DNA from: Hermodice carunculata
Taxonomy: Eukaryota; Annelida; Polychaeta; Eunicida; Amphinomidae
Length of the DNA stretch: 64,000 nucleotides
Assembly (NCBI GenBank): GCA_964020975.1
Contig: OZ026620.1
Coordinates: 288,001 to 352,000 of the forward strand
Direction of reading: 5' to 3'
Shown: positions 12,006 through 21,274 of the stretch, in pieces
How positions within the stretch are numbered: position 1 is the stretch's first letter
Layout: each line of letters opens with the position of its first letter
Program-made: the position numbers and the translations under genes
Notes under the pieces: generated by a model
Database searches by the model: none
The model's input: the letters and a program-made list of their open reading frames with translations, nothing else
Told to the model about the DNA's origin: nothing

Positions 12006-13070
12006 TCAAGTTAGGCTCCCTCTGGAATCTCTTTGCTGTCAATGTTGGGTTCGGAATTTAAGAATTTGGGCAATTTTTTACTTACCTTTTAATAAATACT
12101 TCATTTGCTATGTTGGGCTGTGGGCTGTGCTCTCCGACTCATAGTTACAATGGAGGTAGAGTATGTTTACAACGTTCCAGATTCATAAATATCACAAAAA
12201 CGATGTAGGCCTACTTTCTATTTTCTTCATTGCTAAAAACTCAGCTGTCTGACAAGTCAGGAGAACTAAAGAATGATAGGCCTACCAGTTCTCTTTTTAT
12301 TTTCGGCAAAAGAAATAAAATTTGGATTTTGAGTGGTAAGGGCTATATGTTTTGGGAACACTATAGTCTGTAGTTGATGAAGAATATTTCAAAGCTTGAG
12401 AGGAGTGGTTTAAAACTGCCAGTTACCTTTTATGTGTGACTGCCTGTCTCAAGTCAGGAGTGAAATGTGTTTCTTCACATTGGTATTGGAAGATGAATGT
12501 TGATGCTTCGGTAACTCTGGAATCTCTTTGCTGTCGTTGTTGGGTTTGGAATTTATGAATATGGGTCGTGTTTTTCTGTACTATTTGATAAGTACTTCAT
12601 TGGCTATGTTGTGCTGTGGACTGTGTTCTCTGACTGATAGTTATAATGGTGGTAAAGTATGTTTATAATGTTCCAGATTCATAAATATCACAAAAACGAT
12701 GTAGGCCTACTTTCTTCCTTGGCTGTAAACTCAGCTGACTGACAAGTCAGAAGAACTAAAAAGTGATAGGCCTGCTAAGTCTCTTTTCAATTTTGGCAGA
12801 AGTAATAAACTTCACGTTTTGAGCGGCTAGGCCTGGGCATTTTGGAAAAACTATAGTCTGTAGTTAATGAAGAATATTTCAAAGGTTGAGAGGACCGGTT
12901 TACACCACCAGTGGCCTTTTATGGGTGACTGCCTGTCTCAAGTCAAGAGTGAAATTTGTTTCTTCACATTGGTATTGGAAGATGAATGTTGATGCTTTGG
13001 TAACTCTGGAATCTGTCATTGTTGGTTTTGAAATTTATGAATATGGTTCATGTTTTTCTGTACTATTTCA
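12006..13070 (+). repeat. Direct tandem repeat, about 500 bp unit, two copies plus a partial third
   Basis: The phrase ctctggaatctctttgctgtc starts units near 12011 and 12518, and a shortened third unit starts near 13005. Shared blocks include cagattcataaatatcac followed by gatgtaggcctac, and a ctgacaagtcag(g/a)agaact block resembling the tail of the hairpin-headed family. The third unit runs directly into the gag-like fossil at about 13070. The units look clearly diverged by eye. No protein is encoded. Confidence 0.75.
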
Positions 13071-14882
13071 CCAGTTGTCGCAAATTGGCACAATTGGTGA
13101 GACCAAGACAAGGTTAACTGTCAACAAAAGACAAGGATCATTCACCAAGGACAGTCTGTTGTCCATTGCAAAGAAGGGCATTGGTCACCTATTTACCAAA
13201 CTTCATGCTGAGGGTCACGAGAGCTTCGGTGACATTGGTAGTGAAGACAGGATAGAGAATTTGTTACAAAACCTGCTGTCATGCCAGACCACATCTGATG
13301 ATGCATTCAAGCAGTTCATTGAGACCATGGAATGTCCGATGGGCAGTATGTGTATGCAAAGAGAAGCTTTGTAATCCGAAATGGATGCTGTAGAAAAGTA
13401 CATGCCTATGATGGGTGATTCCAAGGATGTGGAGGTACGTGATGCTCCAGAAAGTGTTCCACTCCAAGCATGAGTGGGTGTAACTGGACCTGAGATGAGT
13501 TAACCCCCTCCTGTGCAGCATGATATTAATCAGCAAGATGGGTATCATCTTTTGCTGCAGACATTGGATTGTTTAAGTAATGACAATGTCTCCAGCACTT
13601 GTTCAGGTGAAAAAAAGACATGTGGATGACGTGTGAGGTGGCAGGCCAATGAGGTCAAGGTCCACCGGTAGCGGGGAAGCCAAAAAAAAAGACAAGGTGG
13701 ATCCTTCTCCGCCCAAGGCTTCAGCTTCTACTGGCACAAAAGATTGGCAGCCATTTTGTCTACAGTTTGAGCAGTCAGTTAGCAAGGTATGTGTGGTCAG
13801 AGGAAGTCAAGGTCAACAGATTATTGGAGTCTCTGAGGAACATGGTGCTGAGATACTATAACACACTTAGAGAAAATGTGAGAGAAGTCTACAAGCTTGT
13901 GACATCAATGTCAAAGAACACAATTGGCATACGTGACCCTCCAGTGACCACCAGCCGATGGTTATACAATTTAAAGCAGCTCTAGGGGTAGACTCTAGAA
14001 GGGCCAGCAGAGGGTTTCCAGCAGCTCACCACTGGATATTCTGATGGTGGGGATCAGTTTTTTGGAGCCTGTTGCAGTTGGAGCGTCCTTGAAGGCAGTT
14101 TTTCACAAGATAGAGGTTGTGCACGTGCTTAGCCAAGATCCACCGATGTTGGAGAACGCTGTTGCATCACTGAAGCAGTTATTCATAGTAAGGGAATTGT
14201 ATTAGGTCGTTCCAGTCCAAAGATGCAGGTAGGAAAATTGGATGTGGATGGAGAAGACCAATGTATGAGAATGTTGACATCATCAAGTACCAGAGTGTCT
14301 TGGGCAGACCAAAATAAGAAGAATCACCAAGAAATGAAATAGTTCATGAAAAGTAATCAAGAAATCATTAAGGCATTGTTGGAGGAGAACAAGCGGTTCA
14401 TGTCCTCATTGCTACAGAAAACAGTTCTGCTAACCAGGATAAATTGCCCCTGTCGCCATCAAAATAATCGTTATATAAGGTTAGGTGTCATGGTTAAGGA
14501 CACTTTGTTAGAGATTATGCTGTTACGTGACAGTCTCCAATATCTAGCCCTGGACATGGGGCTCCAAAGTCACAAGAAAAAAACTAAAGTGGGCCTTTTT
14601 GCTTGACTATCTCTGACCACAGCATTGTTGTATGGGCAAAAGGGTAATAGAAAATGTCTGGCTTCAGTTATGTCAGAATTACTGACTTCTGAGTCACCAC
14701 AGCCAATTTCAGTTTCATCAGAGGCCATTAGGTCCACATTGCAGGAAAGCTGTATTCGTTCTGTAAATAGTGGCACAGATATGATAGTTCCTGTCTATGT
14801 TGATTGTGAAGGGATAGAGGCTATAATACATATGGCAGCACAGGTGACCATGATGAACTTGGAATTGTTTTTTATGAATGTT
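13071..14882 (+). pseudogene. Decayed gag-protease piece of a Ty3/Gypsy-like fossil
   Basis: A coding-like stretch in several frames. The first part (about 13075-13375) is helical and polar. The middle is rich in charged residues with a helical block near 14350. The end (about 14760-14870) resembles a retropepsin-type aspartic protease, with a PVYVDCEGIEAI strand followed by an AAQVT block, the usual signature region of Gypsy proteases in marine invertebrates. No LTR, RT or integrase adjoins it; a hairpin-family copy follows directly. It is broken in many places (roughly ten) and looks old. Its relation to the larger fossil downstream is undetermined. Confidence 0.5.
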
Positions 14883-14885
14883 TGT

Positions 14886-16631
14886 GTGTTATAGCTATTT
14901 TCGACTTCTTCTCCAGAACTGTCACTCAGATTAAGCTGAAAGATGGTGGATATGTTCCTTATGGAAGGGCCAAACAAAGTTGTTCATTATGTGGGAATGC
15001 TGCGGATTCCTGATTTTTAATGATTTTTTCAATTCGGCTCCTTTGCGGTAAATGCACCTTTCCTATTAGTTACTGTGGAAGTCAATGGGCATTCTAATGC
15101 TAATTTACATTTTAGACTTATTCTCCAAAAGTGTCATCCAGATTTTTGGTGGGGATGTACCTTGGGTGGGTGTCTACCAGGTGTGGCCCAATGGTCATGC
15201 TCCAATGAATTTTTGGATTTTTTTATGATTTGTTTTCAAAAATCTCTACAAAAGTTTTAATAGGAAAGTTTAACGTGGGAATTTCTTGTAATAGTCATAA
15301 CTTAAATAATATTGGTCAGATTTACTTCAAACTTGGTGGCGATGTGCCTTGGGTGGATCACGCTCGATTGATTTTTGAATTTTTTATGAATTTTTTTGTT
15401 CTTTTTTGGGGCAAACCTTAAAACTTCTCTGAAACCGCTCACCCAATTGCTTTGATATCGTACATAGACACTCCCGGGGACACCTAGTTCCCAATTTGTT
15501 CAGCAGGTGGCGCTGCAATTTTTTAATGAAATTTTTGTATGGTTCTGCTATTTTTCACTTGTTCTCAGAACTGTCTCTCAGATTAAGCTGAAATGTGATG
15601 GATATGTTGTTGTGGAAGTGTCAAACAGTTGTTAACTATGTGGCACTGCTTTGGATTCCTGATTTTTAAGGATTTTCAATTCGGGTACTTATCGTTCAAT
15701 GCAGCTTTCCTATTGATTACCATGTAAGTCAATGGGCATTCTAATGCTAAGTCACAGGACAACTGACACGAAATTTACTGTTTACTTGATAACTTGAGAA
15801 CTGTTTTGAGTTAGCTGCACATGTTAACTATTCTGTATGAAGGTCATGCTTAGACAGTAGATGAATGACCTTGACCTCGTTTGTGGGGTCACAGTGCAAC
15901 ATACATATGAAGCTATCTATTAAAGGATAGCATAATTTATACATCAGCAATGAGGCCGTATTACGTAAGTAGTGCTGTACAGGAAGTCTTGGGCAAGGAT
16001 GCATGTGCTCCTTGTTTCTTATTGGCTAAACCCTTTGCCTCCCGTTTTCAAACTTGTTCCCCAAGCCTTTTCCAGTTTGCAGTCAATGCGACTGGTCGTG
16101 TCTTGGTGAATCTTCGTTGCTTCAATGGCAATTTTTGTTTTCCTCCCTCCACCCCACTCTGCTCCTGATTTCAAAATAACTTTGGTTGGCTGTTTTAGCC
16201 CTTCCACTTGCCAAGTTTAGCTTTCATAAAGATTGTTTTCTCTGAAATTTTTGAATGTGTAAATATCTGTGATTAAACGGCCGGGGGCATTTAGCAAATT
16301 TCCAAAAGATCAGCCCTTGGCCCAAATCCAACCTAAAGTCATGGGTCGAGTTTCTTTCTTTCACTTGGCAATGAGCAAAGCTCTGGTCATGTCCCTGGGT
16401 GATTCTGGTGATTTGGTGAATGGAATGAAAGGTGCATAAATGAATTGTACTCTTCATTATAACTTGAGAACTACTTGAACTTTGATGTTGCACATGTAAG
16501 TGTTCTTCTATAAAGGTCCGACTTACTCAGAACATGGTGTCCTTGATCCTTTCCCAAGTTCATAGAGCTGCAAAGGTGATGAATGTTAAGATCAGCTGAG
16601 GCTTGGGCTGTTCACACAGCCCTCTCTTTTG
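14886..16631 (-). repeat. Hairpin-headed repeat family, copy C, with an unrelated insert
   Basis: The head lies at the right (about 16580-16631, gatcagctgaggcttgggct then cacagccctct). Core modules of the family run from 14886 to about 15915 and resume at about 16440. The 520 bp between them is absent from copy B at the same place, so it looks like a later insertion. The left end lacks the tail hairpin. Confidence 0.6.
15918..16440. mobile_element. Unclassified insert of about 520 bp inside repeat copy C
   Basis: Comparison with copy B shows the family sequence breaking at about 15918 and resuming at about 16440. The insert has higher GC than its host repeat and short frames on both strands, but no recognisable domain, poly-A tail or terminal repeats. 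It may be a SINE-like or MITE-like insertion; the class is undetermined. Confidence 0.35.
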
Positions 16632-16716
16632 TATTATTATTGTTTATTTACATATACTTATTTTTTCTTCATGTTAACAGGAAAGTGAATAAAATGAAAT
16701 AATGATAGATACATAC

Positions 16717-16840
16717 CATTATCTGCATACATACTGATTGCATACTCCGGTGAACGAGTCACTGGTGAGCTTGACTGGCCAATCCAACAGCTACATCCAA
16801 AAAAGTAGGCAAGCCGCCGGGTTTGATCCACAAGCTCCAT
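16717..16840 (-). CDS. Candidate host exon, unknown product
   Basis: A 124 bp open segment is bordered by an acceptor (ttctttttag) and a good donor (gtatgt). It encodes segments such as LVDQTRRLAYFFGCSCWIG and SPEYAISMYADN. Composition and splice borders look exon-like, but I do not recognise the protein. The upstream candidate at 16898-16984 would join it in phase 0. Confidence 0.25.
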
Positions 16841-16897
16841 CTAAAAAGAAATTATTTCATGTTTTACCTCATTGACAGATGAGTAAAGTTAATATAC

Positions 16898-16984
16898 TCT
16901 TGTCTCTTTAAAATAATCACAGGAAACCAGGACATTAAGATCGTTGTGTATCTTTTGTGGTCGGCCTCGACTAGCATCTCCTAG
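16898..16984 (-). CDS. Candidate host exon, unknown product (weak)
   Basis: An 87 bp open segment follows a reasonable acceptor (tttttgcag) and encodes LGDASRGRPQKIHNDLN. The donor is poor (gtatatt). It would splice in phase 0 to 16717-16840. The Gypsy fossil's left LTR begins only about 80 bp upstream, so if a gene exists here its preceding intron or exon has been interrupted. Confidence 0.18.
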
Positions 16985-17067
16985 CTGCAAAAATCAGGTT
17001 GTCAAATAACGTTATCCCCAACAGGCAATCGAGACGAGTCATTTTCATTTTGGCCCAGACAACTATT

Positions 17068-17770
17068 TGTAAAGTTCATGCCTGTTTTTCTGTCCGCTCA
17101 ACAGAGAAATCAGTCATAAAACTTTTGTATGTAATAGTGTAAGGAAAGACAATATGTGGTTAACAATGAGGGTTAACAATGTGTGTGTATAATATACAGG
17201 ACTGGCAAGTACACATACATAACTAGCAAGCATCCATTCAACACAAGAAACAACTGAGGAATGGATAGGATGACACACTGATAAAGTTGGCACAGGTCCA
17301 ACAAGAAGGACTGGTAAACAGAAAAACAAGTAGGACTGGTATACAGAAAAACAAGTAGGACTGGTAAACAGAAAAAACAAGTAAGACTGGTAAACAGAAC
17401 TGGTTTATCAGACCATTATCCTATCATGAGTCATGTTGCTGATGCTGCATTGCAAAACAATGTGTTAAAAGGTGATGGATAGGTAAGTCACTAAGATCAT
17501 AGACTTTGAGAAAGGTTAACTTGAATTATATATAAATTAGGGCAAAACAAAGCACAGCATAAGAATGCTTTTTTGGTACAGATTCTGGTTAATATAATTA
17601 TTTCATTGAAGTTGTTGATTTTGTCATAAAGGTTAATCAAGAACAACAGGAAGTTATAAACAGGAAGTTCAAAAGCATAAAGAGTGTTATAAAATTACAG
17701 CTAGATGGCGCTAGCTGATGGTAACATTTAGAAATGGGATTTCCGAAATGTTTGCAAATATTTAGATTGG
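17068..17770 (+). repeat. Left LTR, truncated
   Basis: It matches the first ~675 bp of the right LTR, starting TGTAAAGTTCATGCC, and stops abruptly at 17770, where the Penelope-like sequence begins. It contains a minisatellite of about 24 bp (aaacaagtaggactggtaaa core) at about 17300-17400 with one more unit than the right LTR. Confidence 0.9.
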
Positions 17771-17808
17771 CATAATACGAAACAAGGGTGCCTAAATCCC
17801 CATGACAT

Positions 17809-18603
17809 TCAGACCGAAAGGTTCCATAGTGCACAATTGATGGATCCATTGATGTTCTTTTTGCAGTCGAAAGGTTTCTGGGTTTTTTTCATGCTTGGAG
17901 GAGTCTGTATTTGGCTCAAGATTTGGACTTTCAATTGGAGTCCATTATGGTCCGACTGGGCATAGTGCCTGCCCAAAGGTTGGTTTACATCCCCTTTCTG
18001 GATATAATAAAAGTGTTCCCTCAGTCTGTCCCTTAGTTGGCGTGAGGTTTGTCCAACATATTGCTTGTGGCAAATGTCACAAGTTAGCAGGTAGATGAGG
18101 TTGTTGTGTCTGCATGAACCGCCTGGGAATGTATCATATGTACATCCGGTTCGAGGGCTTACTACCACTCCGCTTGTGTCCATCCTATCACAGTACCGGC
18201 AGTTGTTTGTGTCGCACGGATTTAACTCTATTCTGCCTGATATTGAGGGATGTTGTTGTGTTTGGGGATATTTTGTTCTGGATTGAACTAAAGTATCCTT
18301 GAGATTTTCTGACCTTCTGTAACCTATTATCACTTGTTTGTCTGTTAGAATTGGTGCATACTTGGAGGCCTGAATGGTCCCCCAGTTCTTTGTGATAATG
18401 TCTGATAGTGGAGGTAAGGAAAGACTGTACCTTGTAATCATGAAGAGTTTATCATCATTCTGACATCTGACAGGTGTCAGAGTCTTTCGTAATAGTGACT
18501 GTCTGTCACTGTTTCTCACCTTTGTAAGGGCTTCTACCAAGATGCTTGTAGGGTAGCCTCTAAGGTTATAATAGTTCATGATTTTTTTCTGCATTATCCT
18601 CAA
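17809..18603 (-). CDS. Penelope-like GIY-YIG endonuclease frame (264 codons)
   Basis: The C-terminal part of the Penelope-like element. After an RT-thumb-like region containing a CDRMDTSG zinc-type block, it shows LIYLLTCDICHKQYVGQTS, the GIY-YIG nuclease signature, and then the conserved RLREHFYYI helix with the catalytic-type Arg. In this family the nuclease nicks the target to prime reverse transcription. The frame overlaps the RT frame by about 40 bp. It ends shortly before the left junction at 17771, leaving a very short 3' tail. Confidence 0.85.
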   Translation of the reverse strand: MRIMQKKIMNYYNLRGYPTSILVEALTKVRNSDRQSLLRKTLTPVRCQNDDKLFMITRYSLSLPPLSDIITKNWGTIQASKYAPILTDKQVIIGYRRSENLKDTLVQSRTKYPQTQQHPSISGRIELNPCDTNNCRYCDRMDTSGVVVSPRTGCTYDTFPGGSCRHNNLIYLLTCDICHKQYVGQTSRQLRDRLREHFYYIQKGDVNQPLGRHYAQSDHNGLQLKVQILSQIQTPPSMKKTQKPFDCKKNINGSINCALWNLSV

Positions 18604-20854
18604 AGTCAGTGGGATAAGTGCAGATTCTTTTCACCCTCAGGAGCTGGCTGAAAGGGCCTGCAAGTTTGCAGTGCTTTGGGTGTGAGGATCGGAAGTGCAG
18701 ATACGTGTGTGTATCTGTGGGCTTTGTGTACAATGAAGTGTATAGTTTTCTATTTGCATCCAGGCGGATAGTGGTGTCTAGAAAACTTATTTCCGTTTCA
18801 CTGTACTCAGCTGTGAATTTTATGGTGGGATGACTGGTGTTTAGGTGTTCTATAAAAACACGGAGACTGTCCTCTCCATGGTGCCAAATACAGAACACGT
18901 CATCAATAAATCTCCACCAGACTTCTGGCTGCTGTGTGTGTGACGTTAAAAGTGTCTTTTCCAAATCAGCCATTAAAAGATTGGCATATGAAGGCGCTGC
19001 TTTGGTGCCCATTGCAGTGCCGCTTACTTCGAGATAGTGGTCTCCATTGAACTCAAAATCATTGCAATTTAGAACCAGTCGCAGTAGTGAAATGATTTCT
19101 CTCACTGCTGGTTTTTCTGCAGAGGTTCTATCGTGTAGCAGAGTCTTGGCTATAGTTCTCAGGCCCTCTGGGGTCGGGATGTTGGTATACAAAGAGTTAA
19201 CATCTAAGGTTGCCAGCAACACATTGGCTGGTTGTGGTGGTAATGATTCCAATTTTGCAATGAAATCATTAGTATCCTTGATGTAACTCGGTATTTTTGT
19301 AACCAAAGGTTGTAGGAAATGATCTACAAATCCTGAAATTCTCTCGGTCGGGCATTCATTGGCACTGAGAATCGGTCTGCCTGGTGGTGGGAGGATCCCC
19401 TTATGGATCTTTGGTAATATATAGAAGCAAGGTACTCGAGGTTCTTCTATGTATAGATACTTGAAGGTATCTACAGATATGGACTTTTCATCTAATACTT
19501 GTTGCAGTAGGGTTCGGACCTGCTCATTGTGATGGTTTGTGAGATTGGTCAGTACCTGTTTATAGTGATCTGTGTTGGATAAAAGTTTCTTGGCTTCTGC
19601 AATGTAATCCTTTGTATTCATTATTACTATTGCAGAGCCTTTATCTGCCTGTTTGATCATTATTTCTGGGTTGTTTTTTAAATCCTTCAACCCGTGTCTT
19701 TCCTCTATGTTGAGGTTGTCGTGTCTGGGTACTTTCAGAGGACATTTTGCAATATTATGTTCAACTGTCCTACAAAAAGCTGCTAGGTTTGGGTCACCTA
19801 GCTGTGCTTCACTTGGTGTGAAGGTGCTCTTAAATTTGAAGGACTTATGATCAAATGGGGGAATTTCTTCTCCATTTGTAGATGTAGCAGTTTGTTCTTG
19901 CAAAGTGTTAGAAGAGTTTTCCGAACTGGTTTGGGAATTAATGTCTAAATGATCCCTGTGGAAAAAGGCTTGAAGTTTTATGGATCTGAAAAATTTGTCC
20001 AAGACCTTGTTCAGTTTACCCATATCAGGTTCTCTAGGGGTGGGACAAAAGGATAGGCCTTTAGAAAGTAAGCTTTTCTGGGCTTCAGAAAAGGTGTAGT
20101 CCGATAAATTGACTACCAAATTGTTAGGAATGAGTAAATTACTATTTTCTCCTAACGTGTTGTTTGAGATATTGTTATTCAAACTTGGTGGGTGTAAATA
20201 CTCAACTTTTCTATTTATGAAAGAGTTAGGTGAAGTAAGGACTGTACCTACCTGTCTGGGGTGTGTCAGGTAGTCTGGTTTGGGGTCTCCTGCAGGACCC
20301 GAGTCTTCATGTAGGGAGGAGGTGTTCGTCTCTTCAAACTGTTTCTGGTAGACACTGGTTGGTGCTACTGTGTTATAGTCCTTATTTTCAAAAAGTTCAG
20401 AAATGCAAAAGTCCTCTAAAATGGAGCATGTATCCGAAGTCAACGAAATAGAACCCAAAGTGTCAACAAAACTTGAACTTGAACTGCAACTAAAATGACG
20501 AGTGGGGTGCTCGTTTATCGGTGGGGGCGGTAAGAAGCTTGTCCCCGGTTTCCGTGGTTTCTCCGCCTGTAGTTTTGATCTTTTTGACTCTGTGACTGCA
20601 GAGTGTTTTGCAGTGACCATAGTAGGGAAGTCAGCTGCGCTGTTTGATTCCCGGAGGGGTTGTTCCCTCCCCTCACCTGGTTGGTGCAACGGCCATGATT
20701 CCTTTCCCGGGTATCTTGGTTGTACCTGGGGGGGTGTTTGGTTTCTCTCCCTCCTGTATCTTGGGGAGCGACTGCGAGATCTGTACTTCCTTTTCGCTCC
20801 CTGCTGTCTGCTCTGGCCCGGCCTGTCTTGGCCGCCATGTTGGCGAGGGAGCAC
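18566..20854 (-). CDS. Penelope-like reverse transcriptase frame (762 codons)
   Basis: RT of a Penelope-like element, which would make cDNA at a nicked chromosomal site. The first ~110 residues are basic and Arg/Ser-rich, followed by a Ser-rich linker. The RT core starts near residue 370 and includes YILPKIHKG and LATLDVNSLYTNIP (RT motif A), then GTAMGTKAAPSYANLLM (the B block typical of Penelope RTs), the catalytic RFIDDVFCIW block near residues 648-657, and an EISFLDTTI block. All three metal-binding aspartates appear present. Another frame upstream carries more of the element's N-terminal region. The endonuclease domain follows in the neighbouring frame. Confidence 0.85.
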   Translation of the reverse strand: MLPRQHGGQDRPGQSRQQGAKRKYRSRSRSPRYRRERNQTPPQVQPRYPGKESWPLHQPGEGREQPLRESNSAADFPTMVTAKHSAVTESKRSKLQAEKPRKPGTSFLPPPPINEHPTRHFSCSSSSSFVDTLGSISLTSDTCSILEDFCISELFENKDYNTVAPTSVYQKQFEETNTSSLHEDSGPAGDPKPDYLTHPRQVGTVLTSPNSFINRKVEYLHPPSLNNNISNNTLGENSNLLIPNNLVVNLSDYTFSEAQKSLLSKGLSFCPTPREPDMGKLNKVLDKFFRSIKLQAFFHRDHLDINSQTSSENSSNTLQEQTATSTNGEEIPPFDHKSFKFKSTFTPSEAQLGDPNLAAFCRTVEHNIAKCPLKVPRHDNLNIEERHGLKDLKNNPEIMIKQADKGSAIVIMNTKDYIAEAKKLLSNTDHYKQVLTNLTNHHNEQVRTLLQQVLDEKSISVDTFKYLYIEEPRVPCFYILPKIHKGILPPPGRPILSANECPTERISGFVDHFLQPLVTKIPSYIKDTNDFIAKLESLPPQPANVLLATLDVNSLYTNIPTPEGLRTIAKTLLHDRTSAEKPAVREIISLLRLVLNCNDFEFNGDHYLEVSGTAMGTKAAPSYANLLMADLEKTLLTSHTQQPEVWWRFIDDVFCIWHHGEDSLRVFIEHLNTSHPTIKFTAEYSETEISFLDTTIRLDANRKLYTSLYTKPTDTHTYLHFRSSHPKHCKLAGPFSQLLRVKRICTYPTDFEDNAEKNHELL

Positions 20855-21274
20855 TGCCTTGTTCTGGTATGCATTCGGTGTTGCAGAATTTTGACGCCTC
20901 TCGGCTGGAGGTGCCTGGGACTGCGAGGGAGATGTACCTCTCCAATTTCTTTGCAGCCCATTGAGGCAAAAAAGGTGATCTGTGTCCGCCTTTGTGAATT
21001 CATCTTTCTCATTTTGAAGACTTGCCAGCTTTTTTTCATGCCTCTTTTCTAATGCTTCCCTTTCTTTTCCGACTAGGGTGATGAGCGGATCTTTTGCTCG
21101 CCTTAACCCCGCTGTATCAGGTCCGTAGCAATATTTTAGGTTGGTGATTTCCTTTGCTGTATGCGTGTCTAGCTCCTTTAACGCTTATTCTTGTAGCTTT
21201 TTCAGAAGCACGAGCTGTGCTTTTGCTGTTTCATGGGCTTGTTTTTTCCAGTCTTCAAGGGCTTTTCCGACGTA

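Larger units (their letters stand above)
17771..21270 (-). mobile_element. Penelope-like element with GIY-YIG endonuclease
   Basis: A Penelope-like retroelement on the minus strand. From its 5' side (right) it shows a coiled-coil, charged N-terminal region (about 20900-21270), a basic Arg/Ser-rich linker, a reverse transcriptase and a C-terminal GIY-YIG endonuclease. Penelope elements copy RNA by target-primed reverse transcription and keep this RT plus GIY-YIG order. It sits inside the Gypsy fossil: its left edge cuts the LTR at 17770 and its right edge meets pol near 21275. The coding sequence is not one open frame; it seems broken in a few places. The long remaining frame suggests a young copy. 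Confidence 0.85.

Noticed and set aside
18618-20894. Several plus-strand open frames of 60-130 codons
   Set aside because: They are shadows of the minus-strand Penelope-like coding sequence and carry no motifs of their own.
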